DNA of 64,000 nt from Dillenia suffruticosa (GCA_033439265.1 JAVTVX010000031.1:4325501-4389500), one strand, 5' to 3'. Positions 44,912 through 57,840 are shown, numbered from the stretch's first letter. Made by a program: numbers and translations. The notes: generated by a model from the letters alone, not told the origin.

Positions 44912-45662
44912 GATGAAATAGGTTCATGGCTTGATAAGTGCATAGCAGAATATGGGCTAGGGTGCCGCGAGATAGGGCCACTGCTCGAGCAGACAGGAGC
45001 AGCATGTGCCAGCACGCACATACAGCGCACTTGCAGTCCAACTGAAGAGCCAGCAGTCCCTCCAAGCAATAACTGTTATTTTGAATAAATTCCTTTATTT
45101 TCTTAAGTCTTTTGAGTGTGTAATAAGGGCAAGTAACTGACTGTTAGTTATTAGGATTAGTTAATACTCTCTGGAGTCCTTTAGCATAAAAAGACCTAAG
45201 TATTGAGGACCCTTGTATTTCCAGCATTCTAGTATAAATAAGACTGTCCTCCCCCACATGTAATCATCCAAAAATTATTAAGTAAACTTCAAAAATCTTC
45301 TTTTCCAATATGAGTAAGAGAATAGGGCTTAAGGGTGCATAACAACCCCTTAGGTCATATCACCATTGCGTGATAGGCTCTTGTCCCTTGAGGACCCATC
45401 AAGGCAAGTTTCAATTCTCTCCCATTTCTTTCTAATTTCCACCTAGTTCTCTGCGAGTTAAGGCCTTGTGCAAAGGGCATCTTGGTACCTTGCATAAGGA
45501 AACACTTGAACCAACCACTCAAACCTCCTAAACACAAAACCATACAAGGATCTATGGCTCCTCGGTCATCCTAGTGCCAAGCCAAGATCTCTTGCCCTTC
45601 TCACAGCCCTTGCGTGAGGAGCAAATCCAAGTGTTGTGTACCCATCACCAAGCAAACGCAAC
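44912..45662 (+). repeat. Right LTR of the non-autonomous element
   Basis: Collinear with the left copy, with a TATA-like 'tataaataag' near 45234. The divergence between the two copies is moderate by eye, so the element is older than the Tekay-like element at 10734. Confidence 0.75.
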
Positions 45663-46335
45663 ACGACTACGCATGCGCGGGCGCCCTCAAGGCAAAAGTG
45701 GCATGTGCTACGTGCCTGTATGCTAGCCCGTGCATGTGAGCCCGAGCGACCGCACGGGCGCTTGCTTGCGCAATGCGGGCACCCGCACGAGCATGGGTGG
45801 GCGCCAATGTGGGCGCTTGCATGCACGGGCATACGCGGTGGCCCCGAGATTGCTCGCATGGGCGCGGGCATGTGCGAGCGCCTGCACAGGTGCTAGCATG
45901 CGTTCTTGCCCTGTGTAGGCATTAACATATGTTGTGCATAGAAGCGGTGGCTGGGATCGGGCAGGCATGAGCGGAAGCCCATGCGGGAATGTGCGAGCCC
46001 CCACGCGGGCGCTTGCCTAAGCGGTGGCATGTGTGGGCGCCCACGTGGGCATAGGCGGGTGCCTATACTGGCTCTTGCATTCGCGCTTGCCCTGTACAGG
46101 CATGCGTAGTGGCCCCACACTTGCCTACACGGTGGCATGTGTGGGCGCCTACACAAGCAAATGTCGGCACCCGCACGGGCGCTTTGCTGCACAATTGTCC
46201 CGTGTGGGCATTTGCTGTGCATACGAGCAGTGGCATGCACAGGCGACTGCATGGGAATGGGCGGGCGCCCATACAGGTGTTTGCATTCACACTTACATGC
46301 ACATTGCGGTCCCCTTGCTACGCCTTGTCTTGAGT
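45663..46335. repeat. GC-rich degenerate repeat block
   Basis: Dense, irregular repeats of 'gggcgc(t)tgc' and 'gcatgtgtgggcgcc', resembling in style the GC-rich blocks of the Tekay-like LTRs but without their ends. Overlapping open frames on both strands are by-products of the GC-rich repeats and are not called. Possibly a fragment of another LTR. Confidence 0.5.
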
Positions 46336-48655
46336 GACATATTGTTAATTTAAAATATTAATATTATTAATTTAAATAATATAATGATATGAATTTATTA
46401 ATTTAAATTATTAATATTATTGATTTAAATAATGTAATGATATTAAATAGTAATTTATATAATTATCAATATTATATAATTTTATATAAATTTAAAAAAA
46501 AAACTACTAGCAACATTAGTATTAATTTATTTTAATTCACATTTAATTTACAAGATTTGCCCTTTTGACATTTACAAACATTTGAATGAAAATTCCACAG
46601 CAAAATTTATCATTTTGATGCCAAAACAATTTTCTATTTTATTCCCAATTTAATCAAATTTCTTTTTTTTCCCACAAAAAATATTTTGTTTCTTTATTCC
46701 TTTAGCGCCACTTTAATAATGTGCTAAAAAGATGTCCATATTTATTTCATTTATTTATCTTTTTTTTCTATTACTCCATGTATTTTTTTCAATGCAAACT
46801 TATGTTAAATATCTAATTTGATTTGCATTTAACATGATGGACAAATTATGGATGCATTCATGCATTCTAAGGAAGTGATGAATATATTTGTGGGTGATTG
46901 TATTTCTTGAATTTGCATGTGCAAATATTCAATACAACACGGCACATTATGATTTCTTATATACACGGTTTTCTATCACTTGTTAATCATTGGAGATAGT
47001 AATGAAAATTTATATAGATCTAATGTATCCAATTATATGATAATTTTTTTGACCATGATATGTTTGGCATGTTATATGATTCATTTACAAATTTGCCAAA
47101 TCATTCACACATTTACATGATTGTACATGAACCAACTTCTTATTCATTTAATGTGGATGAAGATAAATTTCATGAATTATTTCAGAATGTCAAAAAATAA
47201 ATATATCCAAATTGAAGTGCACTATGCTAATTTTAAATAATATTACATGTGAAATACTAGTGGTTGAGACAATGTTGGAGTTGGTGGTATGTGTGTAATG
47301 TGTGGAAGTTGTGTGTATAAAAATTGAGTAGCGTGCGGAAATGTGAGAGATTAAAGTTTTATTCATTGCGAGGATCATATTTTGTAATCATAAATTGTGA
47401 TCGAAGTTGAGAGTCGATATTAGATAGCTTAATATCGGTTTTTAACTACAAAATCCAGTTTCTGCTGATACAATAGATACAAGATTTAGTATTTTTCATT
47501 AATTATACCAACATAATTAATTATATCATTATATTAAATTATTATATTTAAATTATAACATTATATTATCTAATAATTGCTCAATAAATTTTTAAAACTA
47601 TAACATTATATTATATAAATCACTAATTTCTTATCATTACATTATTTAAATTAATAATATTAATAAGTTTATTATCATCGAATATAGAATATACGTTATT
47701 TTTTATTAATCAAATGGATATAATTAACATAACACAAAGTTTATGGCAGGGGACCACACAGGCATGCGCTTGCATGAAATGTAGTAAGTAGTTTGTATGA
47801 AATGTAGTAATAAATAGTAAAAATTACTGAAATGTAGTAAGTGATTTTTTCAACAACCGAAATAATGCATATGAAAGACACGTAGTGATATTGATTAAAA
47901 GTATAAAAGAAAAATTGTGAGGAATTAAGAACAATGCGGTAATGAAAAAAGAGGCAGGGGAAAAAGTGCAAAAGAAAAAAATGGGTAGGGTTTTAAAAAT
48001 TTGTTTGTGAAAATGATATATTATAAATTATACGTGGCGAAAGCTTCACCATCAAATTTCTCCATCCTTTCCTTGAAAGCTCTTCTCCCTTAACCCATTT
48101 AAACCTCTCACTTACTTTCCAAAGTTTTATCAAAAGCTAATCATAATTTTAAATAAAAAAAAAGTCATGGTTGGATATTTGAAAGATTTAGACGAATGAC
48201 GATTGAGCATTTTACGAAGAATCACAACCATTCCAAGAAAGAACAAGCTTAGTCTGAACAAATTCAATTATCCAAGATATTACCCAAGTTCTAAAAATAA
48301 ACCTATTGTTTTAATTTGAGATTTAATAATAAAATATATTTTTAATTTTTTATTTTGAACAGTTGTAAAGAAATGTAGAGATTAACGCTATCAAGATATT
48401 TTTAATTTAGAGAAAGGAAATTGCTCTCTGATAATATTTTCATTTACAAACATTATTTATTATTTACAATGATTTCACTATTTTAATATTAGTTTTTAAT
48501 GAATAGATTGATACGAGAGATTGTGGATAAAGATGCTTTTAAACTATGATGAACAATTTTTGTTTAGAACATCTCAGAAGACATGCACTTGTGGGACAAG
48601 TAATTTTTTCTCTCTGTTTTTTTTGTAGTCTTATATATATCAATCATTCTACTTT
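46336..48655 (+). repeat. Dispersed repeat R, copy B, with AT-rich insert
   Basis: 46600-46725, 47820-48075, 48225-48395 and 48475-48610 match copy A (1685-6150). The stretch 46336-46560 is very AT-rich ('attaatattatt'). The stretch 46800-47740 has no counterpart in copy A and no recognisable gene. The copy ends directly against copia integrase at about 48655. Confidence 0.5.
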
Positions 48656-48659
48656 GAAA

Positions 48660-49300
48660 GAATTTTGTAGAGGACATAGATAGACCACAATTTCCCAACC
48701 TCTAGGACACCTCAATAGAATGAAGTGGTAGAGAGAACGAATAAATCCCTATAGCAGATGGCAAGAACAATGCTCTGTAATAAAAACTTGCCTAAGTATT
48801 TCTGGGTAGAGGCTGTCGATACAGCTTGCTACATTCTAAATAGAACCTTTACTAGATCAATCCTTAAGAAGACTCCTTACAAGCTCTATAAGGGAAAGAA
48901 AGCGAATATAGCTTACTTTTGTGTGTTTGGATATAAGTGCTATATTTTAAACAATGGTAAAGATTTCTTAGGGAAATCTAATGCTAAGAGTGATGAAGGG
49001 ATCATTATAAAATACTCAACATTTAGTAAGATAAATAGAGTTTATAATAGGAGAACCATAATGGCTGAGGAGTCAATTCATGTAAAACTTGATGAGAATG
49101 ATTCCTTAAGCAAGAAGAGTCACGATAATGAGCACGTACTTACCTCTTTTCTAATTACTGGATATCTAACTTCTTACTTTGGTGAATCGCTTCTTCTTCT
49201 GATTCGTTACGCAAGAAGAATCACGATGATGAGCACGCAATTGAGCTTTCTAAGGAAATAGGATCAATAAAAATGGAAGAAGCTCAAAAGGAAGAATCTG
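48660..49300 (+). pseudogene. Copia integrase, C-terminal part
   Basis: Starts inside the integrase core (DHNFPTSRTPQ, NEVVERTNKSL, with a stop where the final Q codons should be). It continues MARTMLCNKNLPKYFWVEAVDTACYILNR, KKTPYKLYKGKKANIAYFCVFGYKCYIL, and the 'GAG-x-pol' type tail SDEGIIIKYS. The DDE glutamate (EVVERTN) is present but the two upstream aspartates are missing, as the front half is lost at the junction with repeat R. 49140-49330 carries a small inverted/direct duplication of 'cttcttctgattcg' type sequence. Confidence 0.85.
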
Positions 49301-49559
49301 AATTAGAATAAAAACTAAAAGAAAAAGAAGCGATTCACCAAGAGTAAGAAGTTAGATATCTGGTAGTTGGAAAATAGGTAAGTACTGAAAACACTATTGG
49401 GGATGTGAACTCAGGAGCAGCACCTCAAAATTATTGTGAGTTTGTGGCATTCATCTCACAAAAGTCTAAGAGTATTGATAAAGTTTTAGAACATGAGAAC
49501 TACATCATGACAATGTAAAAGGAATTAAATCAATTTGAGAGAAACAAAATTCGGAACTT

Positions 49560-50965
49560 AATCCCTAGACCAAACGATTAATCTATTATAGGCACTCAGT
49601 GGGTGTTTAAAAATAAACTAGATGAATATGACACAATTACAATAAAAAAATTAAGATTAGTAGTAAAAGAATATAGCCAGGAGGAAATAATTAATTACGA
49701 TGAAACATATGTTCCGGTGGTTAGATTAAAAACAATTAGAATACTTCTAACATTTTTTTTTTTGCTTTATGAACCTCAAATTATATTAAATAGACGTTAA
49801 GAGTGCATTTCTCAATGGATTCATAAATAAAACAGTGTTTGTTGAACAATCACCTAGTTTTGAAGATTCTAAGTGTCCTGATTATGTTTTCAAGCTAACC
49901 AAGGCATTGTAGGCATTGTATGGACTTAAATAGACACCCAGAGTATGGTATGAGAGGCTAAGTAGTTCGCTAATAGAGATTCATTAACCAAAAGGATAGT
50001 GACTTGATGATAGTTCAAATATGCATTGATGATATAATTTTTAAAGAAACTAGTGAGAGGATGTGTCAAGAATTTGCAAAAAGTATGCAAACTGAGTTTG
50101 AAATAAGTATGATAGGAAAATTGAACTACTTTCTAAACTTGCAAATAAAACCATCTCAGAAAAAAAAATTTCATAAACTAATCTAAGTTTACTAGAGAAT
50201 TGATTAAGAAATTTGGTTTTGAAGACTCAAAAGAAAATGAAACACCAAGGAGCACTAGTGTCAAGTTTGACAAGGATGAAAAAGGGAAATTTTTATGTCA
50301 AAAGCTATATAGAAGTATGATAAGATCACTTCTATATTTTACTACCTCTATACTAGATAAATAATATAGTATATGTCTCTATGCTATGTTCCATTCTAAC
50401 ACAAAAAAAGTCTCATCTACTAACGGTCAAAAGGAATTTTAGATATGTCAAGGATAGAATGAACTTAGAGTTTTGGTATGATTAAGGTTCAAACTTTTAG
50501 CTGCATGGCTATTCAGATACTTGCAGGCCATAGGTTGGATAGAAAGAGTATCAGTGGTAATTGTCAATTTTTTTGAAGTATGCTGGTATCATAGCCTCAC
50601 AAGAAGCAAAATAGTGTAGCTATCTCAACCAATATGGCTGCATATGTTGTAGTCAGACAATACGTAGCTCAAGTTTTATAGATCAAACACCAAATAAAGG
50701 ATACTAGTTTAGACCTAAAATATATTTTGATAAAATATGGCAATATGAGTACCATGAGCCTAACTTAGAATCCGGTGCATGATTCAAGGACAAAGCACAT
50801 TGAAGTGAAACATCACTTCATTAGTGATCATATGTTGAAAAATAACATAATCGTTGAGTATGTGGACACTTAAAATCAAATTGTAGATATATTCACAAAG
50901 GCTTTGGATAAAAATAGGTTTTATGAGTTTAGAAGGAAGTTTGGAATGTTGGAACTGAGAATGTA
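49560..50965 (+). pseudogene. Copia reverse transcriptase and RNase H
   Basis: RT segments in order: QWVFKNKLDEYDTIT, LVVKEYSQEEIINYDETYVPVVRL, SAFLNGFINKTVFVEQSPSFED, LYGLK and the catalytic region MIVQICIDDIIF, where the usual YVDD reads CIDD. Then FAKSMQTEFEISMIGKLNYFL and the RNase H portion, ending IVDIFTKALDKNRFYEFRRKFGMLELRM and a stop near 50965. These endings are typical of Sirevirus/copia pol. At least a dozen stops and frameshifts make it non-functional. It lies in the same orientation as the two flanking copia LTRs. Confidence 0.88.
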
Positions 50966-51667
50966 ACATGCAGAATGCCTAATTCAGAAATCTATAGAAG
51001 AGATATCGACCTAACGGTAGTGTAGGTCAACCTAACTAAAGAAGGAATTAGTTACTCTGATGAATTAGTTGACCCATGTGAAAGAAGGTTGCTGACCCAT
51101 GCACTTAATTTCATAATTTGCAAACTTTTAATCGACAGTGTAGAAGATGTCGACCTGCCAAAAGATATTGGACCTAGTCCAAAAACTAGGTCGAATGTGT
51201 GCTAAGAGATGTCGACCGACTAGAGTCAATGAACCTAGACTAGGAGGAACTAAGTTAAACATGATAAGAATCAGGTAGACCTAAAGATAAATGTCATGCC
51301 GACCTGTGTGAAGAAAGGTCGATCCGAGGAAGTATATGGCCTTAGAAGATAGAAGGTGACTAAACTGTCTTCATAAAGCATAGGTAGTCTGCCTACTATA
51401 GATAGGTCGATTTGAGGATTCTATTAAAAGGCTTATAAAAGCTGCATTCGTCTCTCTCTCTCTCTTCATTTCTAACAAAAACCTCTTAACCACTCAACTT
51501 CTTTCTCTCTTGACTCTCCTTCAATCTTCAAAATCCCTCAAGATCTTGGCTTTCATTCAATTCTTCATCATGTCTGGAAGCTATTCAAGATTCAATAGCA
51601 AGGATTTCCCATCAAGAAATCACGGTTTAAATCTATCAATTATTTTAGGGTTATTGATTAAGAGTTT
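50966..51667 (+). repeat. GTCGACC-rich spacer and leader upstream of the extra ORF
   Basis: 51010-51420 carries the same GTCGACC/GGTCGA motif style as the copia LTRs. It is followed by a TC microsatellite (51452-51468) and a pyrimidine-rich leader before the downstream ORF, resembling a transcript leader. 'cttataaaagctg' at 51432 is a TATA-like sequence about 35 bases before the leader. Confidence 0.5.
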
Positions 51668-52391
51668 ATGGAGAAAATCAATTTCCCTTATGGGAAGCAT
51701 ATTAGACAAACATGTCCCTCTAGTTTCATCCTCCCTCTTTCCCTATCTTATGATTGGCTAGTGAAATTATTTTACAATAATGTAGGAGAACACAAAGGGA
51801 CCAAGTTGGATAGGAGAGACAATGATATAATCATACAAAATTGTGGGCATAGATGTATATTTAAAACTTACCTTGAAGGAATGGAAATAGTGGTGATGCC
51901 CAAACTCATCTGTAGCATAAACAGACAAGAATGGATACTCTATAATGAATGTAAGGATTACCTTAAGATTGAACTCATAGATGATGCAAAAGTTGTATTT
52001 AAAAAATGATCAACTTAAAATGGTTGATTATAGAGCTACATCATTAGATTTTCAAGAAAGGCTACTCCATCAAATAGTTATTCATAGCTTGAGATCCAAG
52101 ATAGAGAGACATGGCATAATCACTAGAGAAGACTTCCGGTTAATGACTTGCCTAATTAAAAACAAGAATCTAGGATTACATTTTTTAGTTCCTCTCCATA
52201 TGGTAGCAATAGGATCATCCAAAAAAAATCTTGCATATGCCCCATTAATCACAGATATCCATCTTAGATGTGGGATAAATGTTTTTAGAGAAATAGGAAT
52301 TGAACCCAATCCTAGTAATAACATTGGAGCTTCCACCCTTTTCAAAGTCAAGTGGATAGAGATTGATGGAGTATTGAGAAGAGAAGAATAA
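51668..52391 (+). pseudogene. Extra ORF downstream of copia pol, one frameshift
   Basis: Two overlapping frames (51668-52009 and 51981-52391) form one protein of about 240 residues with a frameshift near 51990. Readable blocks: INFPYGKHIRQT, LSLSYDWLVKLFYNNV, KLDRRDNDIIIQ, GMEIVVMPKLICSI, then FQERLLHQIVIHSL, REDFRLMTCLIKNKNLGLHFLV, NLAYAPLITDIHLRCGINV. It reminds me of the 'putative plant transposon protein' type ORFs carried by plant retroelements, but I am not certain. It occupies the position of the env-like ORF of Sireviruses (between pol and 3' LTR), yet I see no signal peptide or membrane segment. Its function is unknown. Confidence 0.55.
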
Positions 52392-53481
52392 ATTGAAATT
52401 TTTAATTTTGAAATCTTCAAAATACTGAACCACTACAACCTATTCAATCCTCATTTATTTTGTGTACATCTCAACCATCAAACTCAGTTCTTTTGGAAGT
52501 ACTCTGGGATTCCATGCACAAGGTGAATGCAAAAGTGGAACGCCAATTTTTTCAAATGCAAAATAAATCATCTAGACTACAAGCATGAGTTGATAAAGTG
52601 GAAAATAAGATAAACACTTTAACTGGGGCTTGACACTCGCATGATGAGACATGACTTAAATACATATAAGTCTTCCTTTCTTTTTATCTCATGTACCTTT
52701 CTTTAAAATCTCTATTGTATTAAAGATGCTTGATGTTATTTAAATTTGTGTGTCTGGATTATAAACTTTTACTAATTTTCATATGCTACCAGCATGTTTT
52801 AACTATGCTCTTTGATTGTAAATTCGTGGTTGGTTGCAAATGTATAATACCTTTGATGCATTTATGTTTTGCTATGCTTGCGACGTATGGTTTGAATGTG
52901 ATATGAACCTTAACTTTGACGGTTACTTTGCTAAACTTCATGCATTGATCAAGCCTTTCTTAAAATATTCATGCTCAATCGTATGCTTATGTTCTTGCCA
53001 ATGGATTTGTCATGCCTATGTTCAAGCATTCTTGATTATTAGCTTAGGTTTTTGCTCTTTACATTTAGAATGTGCTGATTCTCTAATGAATATGTCATGA
53101 CTAGCCTTATCATTAGTGCTTACAATATGCTTCTTACTCACTTTGGCACATTTTCAGGGGGAGTGTTTAACACTTGAAAATAGATCAATGACCTTAAACT
53201 CAGGCCATATTTTTGCCGTTATAATTTCACTGGTGTCACATGCTTTCTGTCAATTAAAAAAGGGGAAGAAAGTATGAGAAAATATAGGGAAAGAATAGGA
53301 AAGAATATGAGAAGGTCGTGTTTCAAGTGAGGGGAAGAGATAGGGCGAGATAGAGAAATATCAGAGAGAAACCCTAGCACAAAACCCTAGTACTAAGGCA
53401 TGAAACATGATGGTGAAGGCACATGATATATGGGTTTAGATCTATGTTTAGGAGTTTTGTTATCATAAAAAATGGAGAAAT
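52392..53481 (+). other. Copia 3' untranslated region with purine-rich tracts
   Basis: No clear gene. Purine-rich runs occur at 53156-53163 ('agggggag', followed by TGTTTAAC), at about 53257-53275 ('aaaaaaggggaagaaag') and just before the right LTR ('aaaaaatggagaaa', 53467-53480). The last fits a degraded polypurine tract. The 88-codon frame at 52834-53100 has no recognisable domain. Confidence 0.45.
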
Positions 53482-55833
53482 TATTGTACAAATAGTGTTT
53501 TGATTATGATCATGTAAGTCAATTAGAAGAAACAAAGGATGAACACACTAGAAATACACAAACAATTGAGTACTAAGTGTCTAGTTCAATCCATTGATTG
53601 AATATCTTGAAGTTTTGCCTTAGAAACTTAAGTTTATTCAACCCAGGACTTGGACCGATCGACCGAAATTGTGTTTAAATATAGAACATGCTTACCAAGC
53701 TTACTTCACCATTCGACCTAAGATGCACAATGGTTTATAAGGTTAACTCAAAATTGGTCAACCCATGCAAAGAAGTAGTTCGACCCAAGTAAGGGCTTAC
53801 ATAATTAGACAAAGGACTAGATCAAGAGATTAGAGCAACCGAGAGATCAAGGATGAACCTAAAGACAAAGAAGAGTCATCCACTAAAAACTATCAAGTCG
53901 ACACATATAAAGTAATAGATTGACCCAAGCAATCTTTTGCACACTTATATAAGGGTTAGGTAACTTTAGGTCGACCCACCAAAAGGAACAGATTGACCCG
54001 CCTTAAGGGATTCTTCAAGGATGTTGATCTAAATCTTTGAACCATTCGAACTAAGCTTGATTTATCTAGGAAAGGATACTTCAGTTCGACTCACACATGG
54101 AACAAATTGACCCAAAATAAAACATCATATAACATTCTAAAGATACGAAACCTTAGGTCAACCCAGAAGGATGAACCAGTCCACCTGCCCTTAAAGAAAT
54201 TTCAAATAAGTTAAACAAACACTTAAAGCTATTAATTAAGCCTTGTTTAACTAGATTAGGTCACATCAGGTTGACTCAAGAACAAACACATATTGACTTG
54301 TCTATGACTTAGGTAAGGAAACAAGTTGATACTTTAATACACCATTTGATCTCGACCTAGGAAACTATAAAGTGACATAAAGTTTGATTTAGAAGAAAAT
54401 TAACTCATAGGTCAACCTTCTAGTTTGATTAAGTTGACCCTAGGACATGAACATGTCGATCTAAAGACTCAACATGTTGATTTATACTTCAGGTTAAAAA
54501 GATTTACAATATAGGTCGATCCATATCTTTAGACATGTCGACCCTAGAGCACCTATAAGTCGACCCATAAACAAACATGTTGACCCAAGCTTTGGATTAT
54601 AAGATTGTCGATACACTAGTCGACCATGAAGAAAGGATGAGAAATTCTAGTATCAGTAGGTCGACATATGGAATTATACATATCAGTTTAGGGTTTGGTT
54701 TAGTAAAAATTTATAACATAGGTCGACTTGAGGACATGTCAATCTAATTACCAACATAAGTCGACCCCTAGAAATACACATGTCAACCCACAGTCAAGCT
54801 TCATAGTTTTATTTCCTAAGACATCGACCTGTGAGGATGAGACTATCGACTTAAACTTTTATAATTATCATATAGGTCGACCGTGAGATAGAGACAGGTC
54901 GATCTAAAGAGTTTAATGAGTTAACCTAGAGAATGGAGAGGTCTACACACATGTATAGAAAGTATCTAAATGGTCACTTGAATTTAAAACCAAATCGACT
55001 TGATTAAAGTTAGGCATGTCGACCTGATGAGGAGGACATAACTCAAAATTTAAGTTGGTTAAACATTCAAACAATTAAAACATACATAATTAATACCATA
55101 TAATCTTCCTACACTACGCAATACTTGCTTAAATGTTTTATCAGACTAATTAAACTTATGCAGTAAAAGCAAGCACGACCATTGATGAAGAGTTTGAGAT
55201 GCCAAAAAGCATTCAGAAGCGACGGTTAAACATTTAATGAAAAATGTGAAAAGTATTAATATCCAATGTTCATCTTCACTAAGCACTCAATGGCTCTTTT
55301 GAATGATTTTATAGATGCTAACATGAAGAAAGATTGAAGAACTTCTGAAACTGATTGAGCTTCTTAGAAAATGATTGAAACTTTATCGAATAAATCTAAA
55401 TATTCTCTATTCTCTATTAAGTTTTACAGTTTGTCTGTTCCTTATTTATTTATTTAGTGTAATCCTTTATTTGGTTCACACTTAGTTATATCTAAGGATA
55501 AAGGCTCATTCTTTGTAACAACATTCTCCTTGAGTAGTGAATGTATTAAAGACCGGTGATAAATTCATCGTGCGTGTTTAGAGAGAGGATAACAACTTGT
55601 TGAGGTTGGGAACGATAGTGTTCGAATCAAGTTTGTAATTATTAAGTCAATAGTGAAAAATTCATAGAGAAGTGTGGGAGTGGAGGTACACCAATTTAAA
55701 TGGAACCCTAATAAGTCTTGATGTCTTCTGTCTATTTGTTCTTTACTTGTTCATACGCCATACAATCTGTATTCAATATTCTGTAAATTTTTTTAAAATA
55801 TTGAAATTATCATTCAATCTATTCATCTCTCCA
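53482..55833 (+). repeat. Copia (Sirevirus-like) right LTR
   Basis: About 2.35 kb, collinear with the left LTR without the solo LTR insertion. It contains a dense series of GTCGACC motifs (53640-55030) and a 'cattctttgtaacaacattctccttgagtag' segment shared with 36740-36775. The sequence just after it, 'aattaatattag', resembles the primer-site context of the left copy, so it might be the 5' LTR of a second, truncated element rather than the partner of the left LTR. Confidence 0.75.
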
Positions 55834-56921
55834 AATTATATTTTAAAAATTAATATTAGTTTTTATTTAATGGCAACAATATTTAGAAATTATGTAGGAT
55901 TTATAGATTTTTTTTTTCAAAAAGTTTAGTATATAGTTGCCTTCTTGTCCCTCCTTGGCTTTGCCATTGAATGTATACCCATTACGAGTTGTTAAAAATT
56001 TAAATGCTCCTCAAAATTTTCTTTATTCCTTAAAATTTTAAAATGCTATGCCCTTCTCCCCCTCCATCCCCTTGTATACATTACATCTTATCACCAAATA
56101 TAAATTTTTAAAAACAAAATTGGTGAGTTTTTAAATCTTTTCTAATGTTTGAATTTGGCCTCCCAAGATCGAGTGTGATAGTTCATGCGTGGCCACTTAA
56201 AAATTCTTTACTACTTTATGAGGTACTTAAAAAATTCATAATAAAAACTTTAATTCATAGCGGAGAGGATAAAGGCACAAGTCAATAATAATTTTTTTTT
56301 TTGGTTATGTAAAACTTATAAAAATTTACGTGTTTCACATGAATATTAGATCCTGATCTTAAAAAAAATGTTTAAATAATAATTTTTATTAGTGGAGTGT
56401 CCCCCAACGATCCAAAAGTCAATAATACCATGCGCGTTGTCGGGGCATCCCATCCCAAGCTTCAACATGCGTGTTGAGTATCATGTGACTGTGACCGTGA
56501 CAGTGTTGTTGAACAGAACACGCTTCTGGAAACAAGGCCGCCCATTGCTTCCCCACTTTTTTAGTTGAGGAATTTCTATAATTTCGAGTAAGACGATATG
56601 ATCATTGTCTCCATAATTCACAGTACCTACGAGTTATAAGTGATCCCTCCCTTCAATTTAAACCCTTGAGGGGCATTAGCACCAAGCAAGATGGGATGGT
56701 GCTCTTTTTGTTTTTTTTTCTTTTTTTTTTTATTTTGGAAATGATGTTCATCTCAAATTTAGTGTTTTTGTTTTTGTTGTACAAATTTAGTTTTTATTTC
56801 TATCTTTTATCTCGGAACATCTGTTAAAAGTGATAATTTCTTTTTTTAAATATGTAGAAATATAAAAAATTTTTCTATACCATATACCTAGAGCTAAACA
56901 TATTCCAATTAGTAGCATTTC

Positions 56922-56957
<36 letters not shown>

Positions 56958-57840
56958 GTATGTATTTTCCTTCGACACAATATAAACAAACACGCACACA
57001 TATACCTGCATGCATATATATATATATATATATATGATAGGAGTGACTCATATTTTAAGGAATAGAATGGTTTTCTTGGGTAGGAAGTTTTAATATGAGG
57101 TGTAGTATTTTCTATTTAGGATTATATTTATATAGCAAAAAGCAAACTCTATATATACTCATCAATACAACTCGATTAGGCTATATTGCATGAAAATGGA
57201 AATGGAAAAACAGAAATGGATATAAAATGATACAGTGAAACAATACTTTATAAAAGTATTAGAAACGAAAACGTGCACAAATATATAAATATAAAAAAAA
57301 TATATGAATTTTTATATAAATATTAATTATTTTATATAATAATAGTATAGTCATATTTGATTACAAAAATTTTAAATGATCAAATATATAATTATTATTC
57401 ATAAGACAATTAATATAAAAAATAAAAATTATAAATAAATAAATAATTTATTAAATATAAAAAAATGTGTATTAAAAAAATATAATGATTTTTATGTTAA
57501 TATAAATTAATTTAGCATATAGAAACATCTTAACAACATTTTAAAAAGGGAAAACATAAGTTTTGAGAAGTTTCTAAGCATCATAACTCTTAGATACAAA
57601 CAGGGTATTGTAGGCAAAGGGATACTTTTGGGACTCCATAATTTTCTTTAGGGTAGAAAGAGCATTTTTTCTTTTTTGGGAGGGGGGATTTGTCGGGGAT
57701 GTAAAATTGGTATTTGAGTTTTTCAAACAGAACATTACTACTCGTGCTAGTTTTGTTTGGTTGAGAGTGTTTTATTTGTTAATTTTTTTTTTTTTTTTTT
57801 GTATTTTTAAGACTTATTTTGACAAGTAGTGTAGGGTTCG
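55834..57840. other. AT-rich stretch with microsatellites, no gene
   Basis: TA and GTAT microsatellites at about 56920-56962 and 57017-57034. T runs at 56705-56731. 57270-57530 is almost pure A/T. No coding domain or element end is visible. 56400-56580 is the least AT-biased part but gives no readable protein. Confidence 0.45.

Larger units (their letters stand above)
37874..45662 (+). mobile_element. Non-autonomous LTR retrotransposon with an unrecognised ORF
   Basis: Direct LTR-like repeats lie at about 37874-38632 and 44912-45662 (roughly 755 bp). They share 'gtgcatagca(a/g)aatatgggctaggg', 'ttcctttattttcttaag' and 'gcaaatccaagtgttg'. The interior encodes proline/histidine/threonine-rich frames but no protease, RT, RNase H or integrase. 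A solo LTR (39440-42578) was later inserted. Without it the element is about 4.65 kb, in the range of plant LARD or TR-GAG-like elements. No 5 bp target duplication was found, so the exact ends are uncertain. It interrupts copia gag. Confidence 0.75.

Noticed and set aside
45566..46353. Overlapping open frames on both strands
   Set aside because: Products of the degenerate 'gggcgcttgc' repeats. Cys/Ala/Arg/His-rich without a fold.
53156..53170. 'agggggag' followed by TGTTTAAC as the right LTR start
   Set aside because: Attractive polypurine tract, but the 300 bases that follow have no counterpart upstream of the left LTR. Homology starts at about 53482.
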